Shown in pieces: positions 23,073-31,467 of a stretch of 37,233 nucleotides of DNA. Positions within the stretch are counted from its first letter, which is position 1, and each line of letters begins with the position of its first letter. Position numbers and translations under genes: made by a program. The notes beneath the pieces are model-generated. The model did no database searches. It saw nothing but the letters and a program-made list of their open reading frames with translations, and was not told the origin of the DNA. This DNA is from an uncultured Lachnospiraceae bacterium. Its GTDB lineage: Bacteria > Bacillota > Clostridia > Lachnospirales > Lachnospiraceae. The stretch is taken from the NCBI GenBank assembly GCA_910585605.1, contig CAJUFL010000038.1, forward strand, positions 1 through 37,233, given 5' to 3'.

Positions 23073-23146
23073 ATGTGGATTGTACAAGTTTACAATATTA
23101 AGTGCCGACGTTAAAGATGTATCATATTTTAAGGAGGATAAAAGGA

Positions 23147-24481
23147 ATGTCATATGTTGATGAAGTGCTTGCCAAGGTCAAGACAAAAAACGCAAGTGAA
23201 CCGGAATTTTTACAGGCTGTAGAAGAGGTGTTAAATTCTTTAAGACCTGTAATTGATGCAAATGAGGAGTTATACAGAAAAGAGGCAGTTTTAGAGAGAA
23301 TTACAGAGCCGGACAGACAGTTTATGTTCAGAGTACCTTGGGTTGATGACAAGGGACAGGTTCAGGTTAATAGAGGTTTCCGTGTACAGTTTAATAATTC
23401 AATCGGACCATATAAAGGAGGTCTGAGACTTCATCCATCTGTAAACCTTGGAATTATCAAGTTCTTGGGCTTTGAGCAGATTTTTAAGAATTCTCTTACA
23501 AGCTTACCGATTGGTGGTGGTAAAGGTGGTTCGGATTTTGATCCTAAGGGTAAGTCAGACAGAGAGGTTATGGCGTTCTGCCAGAGCTTTATGACAGAGC
23601 TTTGCAAATATATTGGTGCAGATACTGATGTTCCTGCAGGTGATATCGGAACCGGTGCAAGAGAAATAGGTTATATGTTTGGTCAATATAAGAAAATTCG
23701 TAGTGTATATGAGGGTGTATTGACCGGTAAAGGGTTATCCTATGGTGGTTCTTTAGTAAGAACGGAAGCTACAGGATATGGTTTGTTATATTTGACCAAA
23801 GAGATGTTAAAGTGTAATGCTAAGGATATTGCAGGTAAGACGATTGCGGTTTCCGGTGCAGGTAATGTGGCAATTTACGCAATCCAGAAAGCTCAGCAGA
23901 TGGGGGCTAAGCCGGTTACATGTTCGGATTCTACCGGTTGGATTTATGATTCAGAAGGAATTGACGTTGCTTTGCTTAAGGAAATCAAAGAAGTTAAGAG
24001 AGCACGCCTTACAGAATACGCTGCTGCAAGATCGAGCGCAGAATACCATGAAGGTAAAGGTGTATGGAGTGTGAAGTGTGATGTTGCTCTTCCTTGTGCG
24101 ACTCAGAATGAGCTTGATCTCGAAGATGCAAAGCAGTTAGTCGCAAACGGCTGTATTGCAGTAGCAGAAGGTGCTAATATGCCTACAACCTTGGAAGCTA
24201 CAAAGTATTTGCAGGAAAATGGAGTACTGTTTGCACCTGGTAAAGCGGCAAATGCTGGCGGTGTTGCTACTTCTGCATTAGAGATGTCACAGAATTCTGA
24301 GAGACTTTCATGGAGCTTTGAAGAGGTAGATTCTAAGTTAGAGAGTATTATGGTTAATATTTTCCATAATCTGGATGATGCTGCTAAACGTTACAATGTG
24401 GCTGGTGATTATGTAGCAGGTGCCAATATTGCAGGCTTCGAGAAGGTAGTAGAAGCTATGCTGGCACAGGGTGTTTGCTAA
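23147..24481 (+). CDS. gdhA: NADP-type glutamate dehydrogenase
   Basis: A 444-residue hexameric-class glutamate dehydrogenase that links 2-oxoglutarate and ammonia to glutamate. The substrate site is clear: IGPYKGGLRLHPSVN (Lys90), KFLGFEQIFKNSL (Lys114) and LPIGGGKGGSDFDPKGKSD (catalytic Lys126). The PAGDIGTGAREIGYM block and a Rossmann domain (AVSGAGNVAIYAIQKA) follow. Length is normal for the biosynthetic form. Start 23147 follows AAGGAGG at 23131-23137; the GTG at 23102 is upstream of it. Expression appears controlled by an operator and a leader terminator. A LysR regulator follows 280 nt downstream. Confidence 0.96.
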   Translation: MSYVDEVLAKVKTKNASEPEFLQAVEEVLNSLRPVIDANEELYRKEAVLERITEPDRQFMFRVPWVDDKGQVQVNRGFRVQFNNSIGPYKGGLRLHPSVNLGIIKFLGFEQIFKNSLTSLPIGGGKGGSDFDPKGKSDREVMAFCQSFMTELCKYIGADTDVPAGDIGTGAREIGYMFGQYKKIRSVYEGVLTGKGLSYGGSLVRTEATGYGLLYLTKEMLKCNAKDIAGKTIAVSGAGNVAIYAIQKAQQMGAKPVTCSDSTGWIYDSEGIDVALLKEIKEVKRARLTEYAAARSSAEYHEGKGVWSVKCDVALPCATQNELDLEDAKQLVANGCIAVAEGANMPTTLEATKYLQENGVLFAPGKAANAGGVATSALEMSQNSERLSWSFEEVDSKLESIMVNIFHNLDDAAKRYNVAGDYVAGANIAGFEKVVEAMLAQGVC

Positions 24482-24512
24482 TAGCTGAATTTTAAAATAA
24501 AAGATTATATGG

Positions 24513-24551
24513 AAAAGTCCTGGAAATGCAAGTTTCCGGGACTTTTCTTTT
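24513..24551 (+). terminator. gdhA terminator
   Basis: A 14-bp stem AAAAGTCCTGGAAA / TTTCCGGGACTTTT (one G-U pair) followed by CTTTT. It lies 31 nt after the gdhA stop codon. Confidence 0.9.
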
Positions 24552-24761
24552 GGAAAATATTGCTGTAATCGATAGCTTGACACGTGATAACATAAAAGTT
24601 ATAATCATATAGATTTCTGAATAGATTTAGGAATTTTTATCTTCACAGGTAATGACAGTCTAAGGCAGAGTATATTCAATATCTGGCTGATTGTGGAGTT
24701 TGGGTTAAAAATAAATTATATTTTAGAACAAGATTTTGCGATAAGAAATGGAGAGAAAAGT

Positions 24762-25658
24762 ATGGAGTTACAACAATTACAGTATTTTTTAGTAGCAGCA
24801 CAATATGAGCATATTACAAAGGCAGCTAACTCGTTACATATTGCCCAGCCGGCGTTATCCCAGTCGATTAAGCGGCTGGAGGCAGAATTAGGGGTGAAGT
24901 TGTTTGACCGAAAGAAGGGAGGTATTGCCTTAAGCGATTCTGGGAAACTTTTGGTTGAGGAATTAAAACCGATTATGAAAAGTCTGGACAGTTTACCCAA
25001 AAAACTGGCGGATACAGCAAGAAAACAGCATCAGACTATTCATCTGAATGTACTTGCTGCTTCTATTTTAGTGACTAATTGTATTATTGCTTATAAGGCA
25101 AAGCATCCGGATATCAATTTTCAATTTGTGCAAAGTCAGTCTTCAACAGACTATGATTTGTGTATTACGGCAACATTGCCCAGAAGAAATCCGGCTGCGA
25201 ATCAGATTATGTTAGAAGAGAATTTCTTTCTTGCAGTGCCGGCATCTTCCAGATATGCAATGTATGATGAGATTGAACTTGCCGAAGTATCGGAAGAGGG
25301 ATTTATTGTAATGGCAGATACCAGACCGATTCGAAGTATTTGTGACCAATTCTGTATAGAGGCAGGATTTACACCTGATATTGTATTTGAGAGTATGAAT
25401 TTTGAGGCGGTGCGAAGCCTGATCAGTGCAGGTCTGGGAGTTGGTTTTTGGCCAGAATATTCATGGGAAAGTGCAGAACCTTCGAAAAATGTGGTGCTTT
25501 TGCCTATTAAAAGTCCTGAATGCAAGAGGGATATTATCATTACATATAACCAGCAGTTTTCTGAAAATCCAATTGTTAAGGATTTCTATGATTTTTTGAT
25601 TTGTTTTGCAATGGATTGCAAAGAACAGCATCAAAGAAGCAGAGGGCAGAACAGGTAG
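24762..25658 (+). CDS. LysR-family regulator next to gdhA
   Basis: A 298-residue LysR protein. The HTH is LQQLQYFLVAAQYEHITKAANSL and IAQPALSQSIKRLEAELGVKLFDRKKGGIALS. The effector domain has IHLNVLAASILVTNCI and VRSLISAGLGVGFWPEYSW, the hinge and binding-pocket pattern of the CysB/GltC-like group. The start is ATG 24762, with GGAGAGAA. Its position after gdhA suggests, but does not prove, nitrogen or glutamate control, as GltC does for gltAB in Bacillus. Confidence 0.88.
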   Translation: MELQQLQYFLVAAQYEHITKAANSLHIAQPALSQSIKRLEAELGVKLFDRKKGGIALSDSGKLLVEELKPIMKSLDSLPKKLADTARKQHQTIHLNVLAASILVTNCIIAYKAKHPDINFQFVQSQSSTDYDLCITATLPRRNPAANQIMLEENFFLAVPASSRYAMYDEIELAEVSEEGFIVMADTRPIRSICDQFCIEAGFTPDIVFESMNFEAVRSLISAGLGVGFWPEYSWESAEPSKNVVLLPIKSPECKRDIIITYNQQFSENPIVKDFYDFLICFAMDCKEQHQRSRGQNR

Positions 25659-25819
25659 AAAAACTATTGTATCAAATTACGCACGATACAATTTCATAAA
25701 GTGCAGGATTTTTGGTGTAAACTTTGGTCGGAAACTGATATGATAATAGAAAATAATTTACAAAAGCATAGCGGGTACTATTATTAATCAATATCCGGAA
25801 ATTGTGAAGGAGGTTTCTC

Positions 25820-26311
25820 ATGGGGAGAAGAGCAACGAAAGCTTCGGATAATATATTCTATCAGGCAAGAGTTGAGGCAATGGAAAGAAATCCGGTGTTT
25901 AGCAGCAGGGAAAAGGCATCTGATTTGATTGGAATTGACCGGACCAGACTGGCACGGATTGAATTGTCAGAAATCATTCCGTATCAGGAAGAGGTGAAGC
26001 TGATTGCTCAGGCATATGATAAACCAGAGCTTTGTCATCAGTATTGTGCGACAATATGTCCTTTGGGCAGTATTACAACGAAGAAGATAAAGGTGAGAAA
26101 TCTGGATCGTCTGATCCTGAACACGCTTGGTGCATTGAATGATGTAGCTGATTTAAAAGATTCTCTGATTGATATATCTGAGGATGGATTGATTGATGAA
26201 TCAGAAAGAGAGGAATTTAGAAGGATTTTAAATGTTCTTTCTGAAATCTCTGAAACAGCACAGTCGCTGGAGCTTTGGGCGAGAAAGAATCTGTCTAAGT
26301 GGGAAGGATAA
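25820..26311 (+). CDS. XRE-type regulator with C-x3-C-x3-C motif
   Basis: A 163-residue protein. Residues 15-65 form an HTH (SREKASDLIGIDRTRLARIELSE), followed by LCHQYCATICPLGS, where Cys72, Cys76 and Cys80 make a C-x3-C-x3-C cluster that could bind metal or sense redox state. The C-terminal half (95-155) is helical. The start is ATG 25820, after AAGGAGG. It precedes the DUF3592 gene by only 5 nt and so is likely co-transcribed with it and the DUF3137 / LemA genes. This Cys-bearing XRE type recurs in Firmicutes, as I recall, but its function is not known. Confidence 0.75.
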   Translation: MGRRATKASDNIFYQARVEAMERNPVFSSREKASDLIGIDRTRLARIELSEIIPYQEEVKLIAQAYDKPELCHQYCATICPLGSITTKKIKVRNLDRLILNTLGALNDVADLKDSLIDISEDGLIDESEREEFRRILNVLSEISETAQSLELWARKNLSKWEG

Positions 26312-26316
26312 GGATT

Positions 26317-26835
26317 ATGGATAACGAGGAAAAAGGAATTGTAAAAAAGGGGATAAAATCCATAATTGTTATTTGGCTAATAGGGGGATTTTTGTTTTTT
26401 CAGATAGCGGCATTGGTATTGCTGTCGATAATTTCAGTTGAAAGGTCAGAAATACAGGATAGGATAGAAGAAGGTGTAGATTATTTACCGGTTACGATTA
26501 CATGGACGGATTGTCGGCAGGAAAAGACAAGAAAAAGGTCTCATGGAAAGTTGAGTACGGAAACGAGATATTATAATACGTACTCTTATACTGTAAATGG
26601 AGTTGAGTATTATGATACGGTGGAAAATGTACCTTACAGCGTTGTTGTGGGAGAGCAGGAAACCCGGTATTATAATCCGAATGACCCGAATGTGATAAGC
26701 GGGTATCGCTCTGTTCAAGAAAGGGTAGAAAAAGTAAATGGAGAGATGGTTTCTTTGTGTACTTTTTTTCAGACTCTTGCGATTGTTTCCTTAGTGATAT
26801 TTGTCCTAATATTGGTGTTAGGGAAGAAAAAATAA
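26317..26835 (+). CDS. DUF3592-like membrane protein
   Basis: A 172-residue protein with a helix at about 14-36 and a C-terminal helix at about 148-168. Between them is a strand-rich outer domain, with PVTITWTDCR, TYSYTVNGVEYYDTVEN and RYYNPNDPNVISGY, the DUF3592 signature. Such proteins are envelope-associated with no known function. The start is ATG 26317, after AAGGATAAGG. It lies between the Cys-XRE gene and DUF3137. Confidence 0.72.
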   Translation: MDNEEKGIVKKGIKSIIVIWLIGGFLFFQIAALVLLSIISVERSEIQDRIEEGVDYLPVTITWTDCRQEKTRKRSHGKLSTETRYYNTYSYTVNGVEYYDTVENVPYSVVVGEQETRYYNPNDPNVISGYRSVQERVEKVNGEMVSLCTFFQTLAIVSLVIFVLILVLGKKK

Positions 26836-26998
26836 CAATAAAGATGTGGGGGAGGACTGATTTAGGAGGAGGAGGGTCTGAGAAGGTTAAGTTATGTAAT
26901 AGAAGATGATATGAATAATCAGAATAAATCAGTTTACTAGGAAAGGCAGTATGTATATGATTAAAGCTGAAGATATAGAGAAAAAGGAGATGACATAA

Positions 26999-27970
26999 GT
27001 GAATGAAGTTCAGGTAGATGAAGAAAGAATCTATCAGGTTTTAGAGCCGCATAGAAAAAAACAGAACAGGTATAAAGGGATTCTTTTAGGGTATGTTTGC
27101 TGTATGTTTGTCTATCCGGTAGTAATGGGGTATCTTATGCCTATCCTTGTAAACTTAAATAGAGTTGCTACGAATGTGATTGCGTTTATAATTGCTATAA
27201 TAGGAGGTTTGCTAAACATACTGGCTTTGCCTGCGATTATTATACTGGCAGTTCTGTGGACCAAGGCAAATCGCGAATATAAAAAGAAGTATAAACAGCT
27301 GATTGCAGAAAATGTGTTGTGCTCCATGTTTGATGATGCCCAGTTTTATCCGGACAGAGGGTATACAGAGGCAGAATTTAAAGGCATGCATTTGATTTAC
27401 TGGCGTAATGATTTTTCATATTATTCAGAAGATTTAATAACTGGATCGTATAAAGGTGTAGAATTTGGACGGGCAGATATTAGAATTAGGCATACAAGTG
27501 GAAGTGGAAAAAGTAGGAAAACTATTGTCGATGTCGATGGAAGACTGATGGAATTTGCTTGGCGAAAAGAGATTAACAGCAGAATACTGATTGTAAAAAA
27601 AGGAGAACGTGCCCGGTTAGAAAGCGGATTGAATGAGGTAGAGATGGAGGATGTGGAGTTTAACCAGAAATTTGATGTTTATGCTGAGGATGTGCACAGT
27701 GTATTTTATCTGCTGACCCCGAGATTTATGGAATATATTAAAACGTTATATGACAGGGATAAAATGATTTACATAAGTTTTGACAGGAGAAGGCTGTATT
27801 TTCTTCAGTCCGGTCATGGGGGCATTTTTGAACCACCAGAGAAAGGTTTTAATGTATATGCAGAAACAGAAAAAACCAGAGATGAATTGGCAGAGATTGG
27901 ACAGATTATTGAATTGTTACAGTTAGATGACATGGCAGAAAGGGAAAAATTGCTGAATGTGGAAATTTAG
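26999..27970 (+). CDS. DUF3137-like membrane protein
   Basis: A 323-residue protein. Two membrane segments near residues 27-49 and 57-82 are followed by a cytoplasmic DUF3137-type domain with FYPDRGYTEAEF, YSEDLITGSYKGVEFGRADI, and the later YISFDRRRLYFLQS and FEPPEKGFNVYAET. DUF3137 genes commonly sit next to lemA. The start is GTG 26999, with AAGGAG at 26984-26989. A 15-codon ORF (26951-26998) ends directly before this GTG and may couple translation. The function is unknown. Confidence 0.8.
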   Translation: MNEVQVDEERIYQVLEPHRKKQNRYKGILLGYVCCMFVYPVVMGYLMPILVNLNRVATNVIAFIIAIIGGLLNILALPAIIILAVLWTKANREYKKKYKQLIAENVLCSMFDDAQFYPDRGYTEAEFKGMHLIYWRNDFSYYSEDLITGSYKGVEFGRADIRIRHTSGSGKSRKTIVDVDGRLMEFAWRKEINSRILIVKKGERARLESGLNEVEMEDVEFNQKFDVYAEDVHSVFYLLTPRFMEYIKTLYDRDKMIYISFDRRRLYFLQSGHGGIFEPPEKGFNVYAETEKTRDELAEIGQIIELLQLDDMAEREKLLNVEI

Positions 27971-28042
27971 CATATATCGAATAATAAAGTTTTGGTCTTC
28001 GACAGGAAAGCAACTTTAGATAGAATAAGGGAGGATTAAATT

Positions 28043-28579
28043 ATGGTATTAGGAATGATAGCAGCTGTTATTGTAGGTCTTGTAATCTGGTATGTCAGCA
28101 CAATGAATGGGCTTAAAGCATTAGAACTTAAAGTGGAGGAAGCTGATTCGGGAATTGATGTAGCACTTACAAAGCGTTATGATGTTTTAATGAAGCAATT
28201 AGCGGTTGTAAAAGAGTTTACGTCTCATGAGAGTAAAACACTGCTTGAGACAATCCGGCTTCGTTCTGGCATGAGTGTTAGTGAAAAATCAGAAGAAGCA
28301 GGGAAAATGGAGGAGGTTGCAAATCAGTTCCGTCTGACAGCAGAAGCCTATCCGGAGCTGCGGTCCAGTGCAAATTATATTGCACTACAGAACAGTATTA
28401 CAGATGTAGAGGAACATTTGCAGGCGGCAAGGAGGCTCTATAATGCAAATGCGACTGCATATAATACAAAAATCGTAATGTTTCCAGCATCCATTGTGGC
28501 TGGAATGATCGGTGCTCAAAAAAGAGATATGTTTGAAGCAGAGTCGTATAAGCGTAATGATGTGGAGATGAAATTTTAA
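28043..28579 (+). CDS. lemA: LemA family membrane protein
   Basis: A 178-residue LemA protein. An N-terminal helix (2-19) acts as anchor, then a long four-helix bundle: LKVEEADSGIDVALTKRYDVLM, the middle part with VANQFRLTAEAYPELRSSANYIALQ (a LemA hallmark), DVEEHLQAARRLYNANATAYN, and the conserved ending FPASIVAGMIGAQKRDMFEA. LemA proteins are surface or membrane-linked and of unclear role. It lies 72 nt after DUF3137, in the usual order. It is followed by the trp promoter. Confidence 0.9.
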   Translation: MVLGMIAAVIVGLVIWYVSTMNGLKALELKVEEADSGIDVALTKRYDVLMKQLAVVKEFTSHESKTLLETIRLRSGMSVSEKSEEAGKMEEVANQFRLTAEAYPELRSSANYIALQNSITDVEEHLQAARRLYNANATAYNTKIVMFPASIVAGMIGAQKRDMFEAESYKRNDVEMKF

Positions 28580-28656
28580 ACAAGATATAAAATACCGCTA
28601 TTTAATATAGTTTTTGTAGTTGAAAATGTATAAGAGTAATTAGTTTAAAAAAATGT

Positions 28657-28685
28657 TTGACAAATATTTATTAGGAGTTTATACT
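28657..28685 (+). promoter_or_regulatory. Consensus trp operon promoter
   Basis: TTGACA (28657-28662), exactly 17 nt, then TATACT (28680-28685). Transcription would start near 28692, about 50 nt before the T-box stem I. Confidence 0.88.
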
Positions 28686-28734
28686 AAGTTACAGAAAAAT
28701 ACTGATGTGATTTGAGGTGTCAGTTATATTGTAC

Positions 28735-29003
28735 TACAAAACCGATGAGTAAGAGGAGTAGGCTATGGTAAAGCTTTACAGAGAGCTGTGGAGGTGAGAT
28801 ACAGCAGGTGGTCGATAGTTGAATGGACTTACGAGGGTGGCTTGAAATGTTTATCAGAGTAGATGCCAACGGGAACCTGTCCGTTATCAATGGGGTGCAT
28901 ATGATAGTATGTAGGAAGAGTGGATGCATTGCATCAATTTGGGTGGTACCGCAGAAGTATATTATAGCTTTTGTCCCTGTATGGGGACAGAAGCTTTTTT
29001 CAC
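28735..29003 (+). ncRNA. T-box riboswitch (tryptophan specifier) before trpE
   Basis: A classic T-box leader that senses uncharged tRNA-Trp. Stem I elements GATGAGTAAGAGGAGTAGG (from 28744) and AGAGAGCTGTGG precede the specifier loop GAATGGA, with TGG (Trp codon) at 28824-28826. Stem III is AACGG/CCGTT. The T-box core TGGGTGGTACCGCAG lies at 28940-28954. The terminator is AGCTTTTGTCCC / GGGACAGAAGCT (28966-28995) with six T. When uncharged tRNA-Trp binds, the antiterminator forms and trpE-A is read through. Confidence 0.93.
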
Positions 29004-29021
29004 GTTAGCATTGAGACCTGC

Positions 29022-29087
29022 GAGAGAAAATAATGGGATAGCGATGGAGGAGCTTGTTCATCCATCGCTATCCCATTATTTTCTCTC
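29022..29087. repeat. Perfect 27-bp palindrome in the trp leader
   Basis: A left arm at 29022-29048 (begins GAGAGAAAATAATGGG) and its exact complement at 29061-29087, with a 12-nt loop. It lies 18 nt after the T-box T run, with no T run of its own. A stem of this length looks like an inserted palindromic element (MITE or REP-like), not a terminator. It will form a stable hairpin in the trp mRNA. Confidence 0.9.
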
Positions 29088-29091
29088 ATAC

Positions 29092-29246
29092 GGCGAAAGC
29101 CGTGACCGAGATGAAGCAAAGCGGAATCGAGGTTGCAGGTCGACAGGAAGGCGAAAGCCGTGACCGATGCCAGAGACCTTGGAGAACGAAGTGAGCCTAG
29201 TTCGAAGGTATGCAAAGCAGATGAAGCAAAGCGGAATCGAGGTTGC
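29092..29246 (+). repeat. Duplicated 18-nt and 27-nt units before trpE
   Basis: An 18-nt unit (GGCGAAAGCCGTGACCGA) occurs at 29092-29109 and 29150-29167. A 27-nt unit (starts GATGAAGCAAAGCGGAATCG) occurs identically at 29110-29136 and 29220-29246. Between them is an imperfect hairpin ACCTT-GAAC / GTTC-AAGGT (29176-29209). The segment is richer in G and C than its neighbours, which fits an intergenic repeat family of Clostridia. It fills the space between the T-box and trpE. Confidence 0.85.
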
Positions 29247-29297
29247 GAGTTAATAATTATCACGAAAAACAAATCATATAGAAAGGAAGGTAAGAAA

Positions 29298-30752
29298 ATG
29301 TTTCCAAGCTACGAAGAAGCGAAAAAGTATGAAAAAGATTATGATATCATTCCTGTCTGTAAGGAAATTTATGCAGATATCGTAACACCAATTACATTAC
29401 TGAGAAGATTAAAAGAGATTGATAGCAAATATTATTTGCTGGAAAGTGTAGAAGGTGGAAGACAGTGGGGACAGTATTCCTTTCTGGGTGTGAATCCTCT
29501 GTTACAGATTAGCTGTAAAAATGGAGTAGTTACTATGAAAAGTGGGGCTATGGTAACAACAGAGGAAAAGGATGCGATGCAGGCATTGAGGGAATTGTTA
29601 GAACGGTACGTATCACCATCTATTGCGGGTATGCCAAGCTTTACCGGTGGACTGGTTGGATATTTTTCCTATGAAATGATTGGCTATGCAGAGCCGAAAC
29701 TGCATTTAAAAGAAAGTGAATTTGATGACTATAACTTAATGCTGTTTGATAAGGTGATTGCCTATGATCATTTAAAACAGAAAATCAGTGTGATTGTAAA
29801 CTATCGCAGTGAAATGGGAGAACAGGGATATAATGCGGCAACGCTCGAAATTGAAAAAATGGTGCATTTGATTCAGAATACCACACCATTAAAAGAAGAG
29901 AAGGCAGATAAAGCAGTAGAATTTACCTGTAATCTTTCTAAAGAGAAGTATTGCAGTATGGTGGAGAAAACCAAGCGTTATATTAGGGAAGGAGATATTT
30001 TTCAGGGGGTGATTTCCAGAAGATTTGAGACTGATTATGAGGGTAGTCTGATTAACACCTACCGGGTGCTCCGAACTACAAATCCATCTCCGTATATGTA
30101 TTTTATTGGCTGTGATGATCTGGAGATTGCAGGAACCTCACCGGAAACCATGGTTCAATTAAAAAATGGTAAACTAACAACATTTCCTGTGGCGGGAACC
30201 AGAAAACGCGGGGAAACAAGGGGATTGGATGAAGCGTTAGAAGCAGAGCTTTTAGAAGATGAGAAGGAATGTTCTGAACATAATATGCTGGTGGATCTTG
30301 CAAGGAATGATATTGGAAAGATTGCAGAATTTGGTACAGTGGAAGTAGAGGAATACATGAAGATACATCGTTTTTCCAAGGTTATGCATATTGCATCTAC
30401 TGTAACAGGGCAGATTCGGGAAGATAAAGACGGATGTGATACGATTCCAGCACTACTTCCGGCTGGAACTTTATCAGGAGCCCCTAAATTCAGGGCCTGC
30501 GAGATTATAGATGAACTGGAACCAGTAGCAAGAGGGATTTATGGTGGAGCGATCGGATATCTGGATTTTTCAGGAAATATTGATGTGTGTATTGCGATCC
30601 GCACTGCGGTGAAAAAGAATAATAAAGTATATGTTCAGGCGGGAGCCGGAATTGTTGCAGACAGTATACCGGAAAGTGAATTTATGGAATGTGCTAATAA
30701 GGCAGAGGCTGTGATTGAGGCAGTTAAACAAGCATCGGAGGTGAATGGGTAA
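29298..30752 (+). CDS. trpE: Anthranilate synthase component I
   Basis: A 484-residue TrpE that makes anthranilate from chorismate with ammonia from TrpG. The Trp-feedback pocket LLES lies at 47-50 in YLLESVEGG, so it is probably inhibited by tryptophan. The chorismate-binding domain has TSPETMVQ, PVAGTRKRG, HNMLVDLARND, LPAGTLSGAPK, YGGAIGY and VQAGAGIVADS. It is full length. I start at ATG 29298 after GGAAGG; the frame stays open upstream through the repeat block to 29133, but no ribosome site supports that. Its stop overlaps the trpG start (TAATG). Confidence 0.97.
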   Translation: MFPSYEEAKKYEKDYDIIPVCKEIYADIVTPITLLRRLKEIDSKYYLLESVEGGRQWGQYSFLGVNPLLQISCKNGVVTMKSGAMVTTEEKDAMQALRELLERYVSPSIAGMPSFTGGLVGYFSYEMIGYAEPKLHLKESEFDDYNLMLFDKVIAYDHLKQKISVIVNYRSEMGEQGYNAATLEIEKMVHLIQNTTPLKEEKADKAVEFTCNLSKEKYCSMVEKTKRYIREGDIFQGVISRRFETDYEGSLINTYRVLRTTNPSPYMYFIGCDDLEIAGTSPETMVQLKNGKLTTFPVAGTRKRGETRGLDEALEAELLEDEKECSEHNMLVDLARNDIGKIAEFGTVEVEEYMKIHRFSKVMHIASTVTGQIREDKDGCDTIPALLPAGTLSGAPKFRACEIIDELEPVARGIYGGAIGYLDFSGNIDVCIAIRTAVKKNNKVYVQAGAGIVADSIPESEFMECANKAEAVIEAVKQASEVNG

Positions 30753-31381
30753 TGGTTTTGTTGATTGATAATTATGATAGTTTTTCATATAATCTGGTAC
30801 AGCTGATTGGTGGAATCAAAAGAAAACGATATGAAAAGGGATTATCGGAAGAAGGTAAAGAAGTTGGCTATGGAATCAAGGTGGTTCGTAATGATGAAGT
30901 GACAAAAGAAGAAATTGAAAATCTGGAACCGGAGTGTATTATCCTGTCTCCAGGACCGGGAAGACCGGCAGACGCAGGAATATGTGAAAATTTAATAAAG
31001 GAATACAGAAAACCCGCAAGAATCCTGGGGGTCTGTCTGGGGCATCAGGCAATTTTTGAAGCCTTTGGAGGCAGGGTAACTTATGCAAAGAAGTTGATGC
31101 ATGGAAAACAAAGCGAGATTATATTTGATAAAAAGGAACCTCTTTTTAAAAATATACCAGGAAAAATTAAGGTTGCAAGATATCATTCACTGTCAGGGGA
31201 TGTGAATACACTTCCGGATTGTTTGAAAGTTATTGCAAAAACAGCAGATGGGGAAATTATGGCGGTGAAACACAAGGAAAAAGAAATTTATGGTCTTCAG
31301 TTTCATCCCGAATCGGTGTTGACGGAGTCAGGAATCTTGATGTTGGAAAATTTTATCGGACTGAATACTGTTGTGAAATAG
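30752..31381 (+). CDS. trpG: Anthranilate synthase glutaminase component
   Basis: A 209-residue class I amidotransferase that supplies ammonia to TrpE. The triad is Cys95 (LGVCLGHQA), His185 and Glu187 (FHPESVL). SPGPGRP (66-72) forms the oxyanion loop. The opening LLIDNYDSFSYNLVQ is typical. An inserted stretch of about 20 residues (21-40, rich in K and E) after the first helix is not usual for TrpG. The stop-start overlap with trpE suggests coupled translation. Confidence 0.96.
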   Translation: MVLLIDNYDSFSYNLVQLIGGIKRKRYEKGLSEEGKEVGYGIKVVRNDEVTKEEIENLEPECIILSPGPGRPADAGICENLIKEYRKPARILGVCLGHQAIFEAFGGRVTYAKKLMHGKQSEIIFDKKEPLFKNIPGKIKVARYHSLSGDVNTLPDCLKVIAKTADGEIMAVKHKEKEIYGLQFHPESVLTESGILMLENFIGLNTVVK

Positions 31382-31467
31382 GTGCGTAAATATCTTATAG
31401 TATAAATGAATATAGTGCATAATCAGTGGTTTTATAACCGTATATAGAAAGTTAGGAGGAATATAAA

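Noticed and set aside
28823..29272. Open frames on both strands through the trp leader repeats
   Set aside because: They arise from the palindrome and the duplicated units and lie in a T-box leader; none has a ribosome site or a recognisable protein.
29133..29297. N-terminal extension of trpE through the repeat block
   Set aside because: The frame is open, but the added residues are repeat-derived, and the good ribosome site at 29283 supports ATG 29298.
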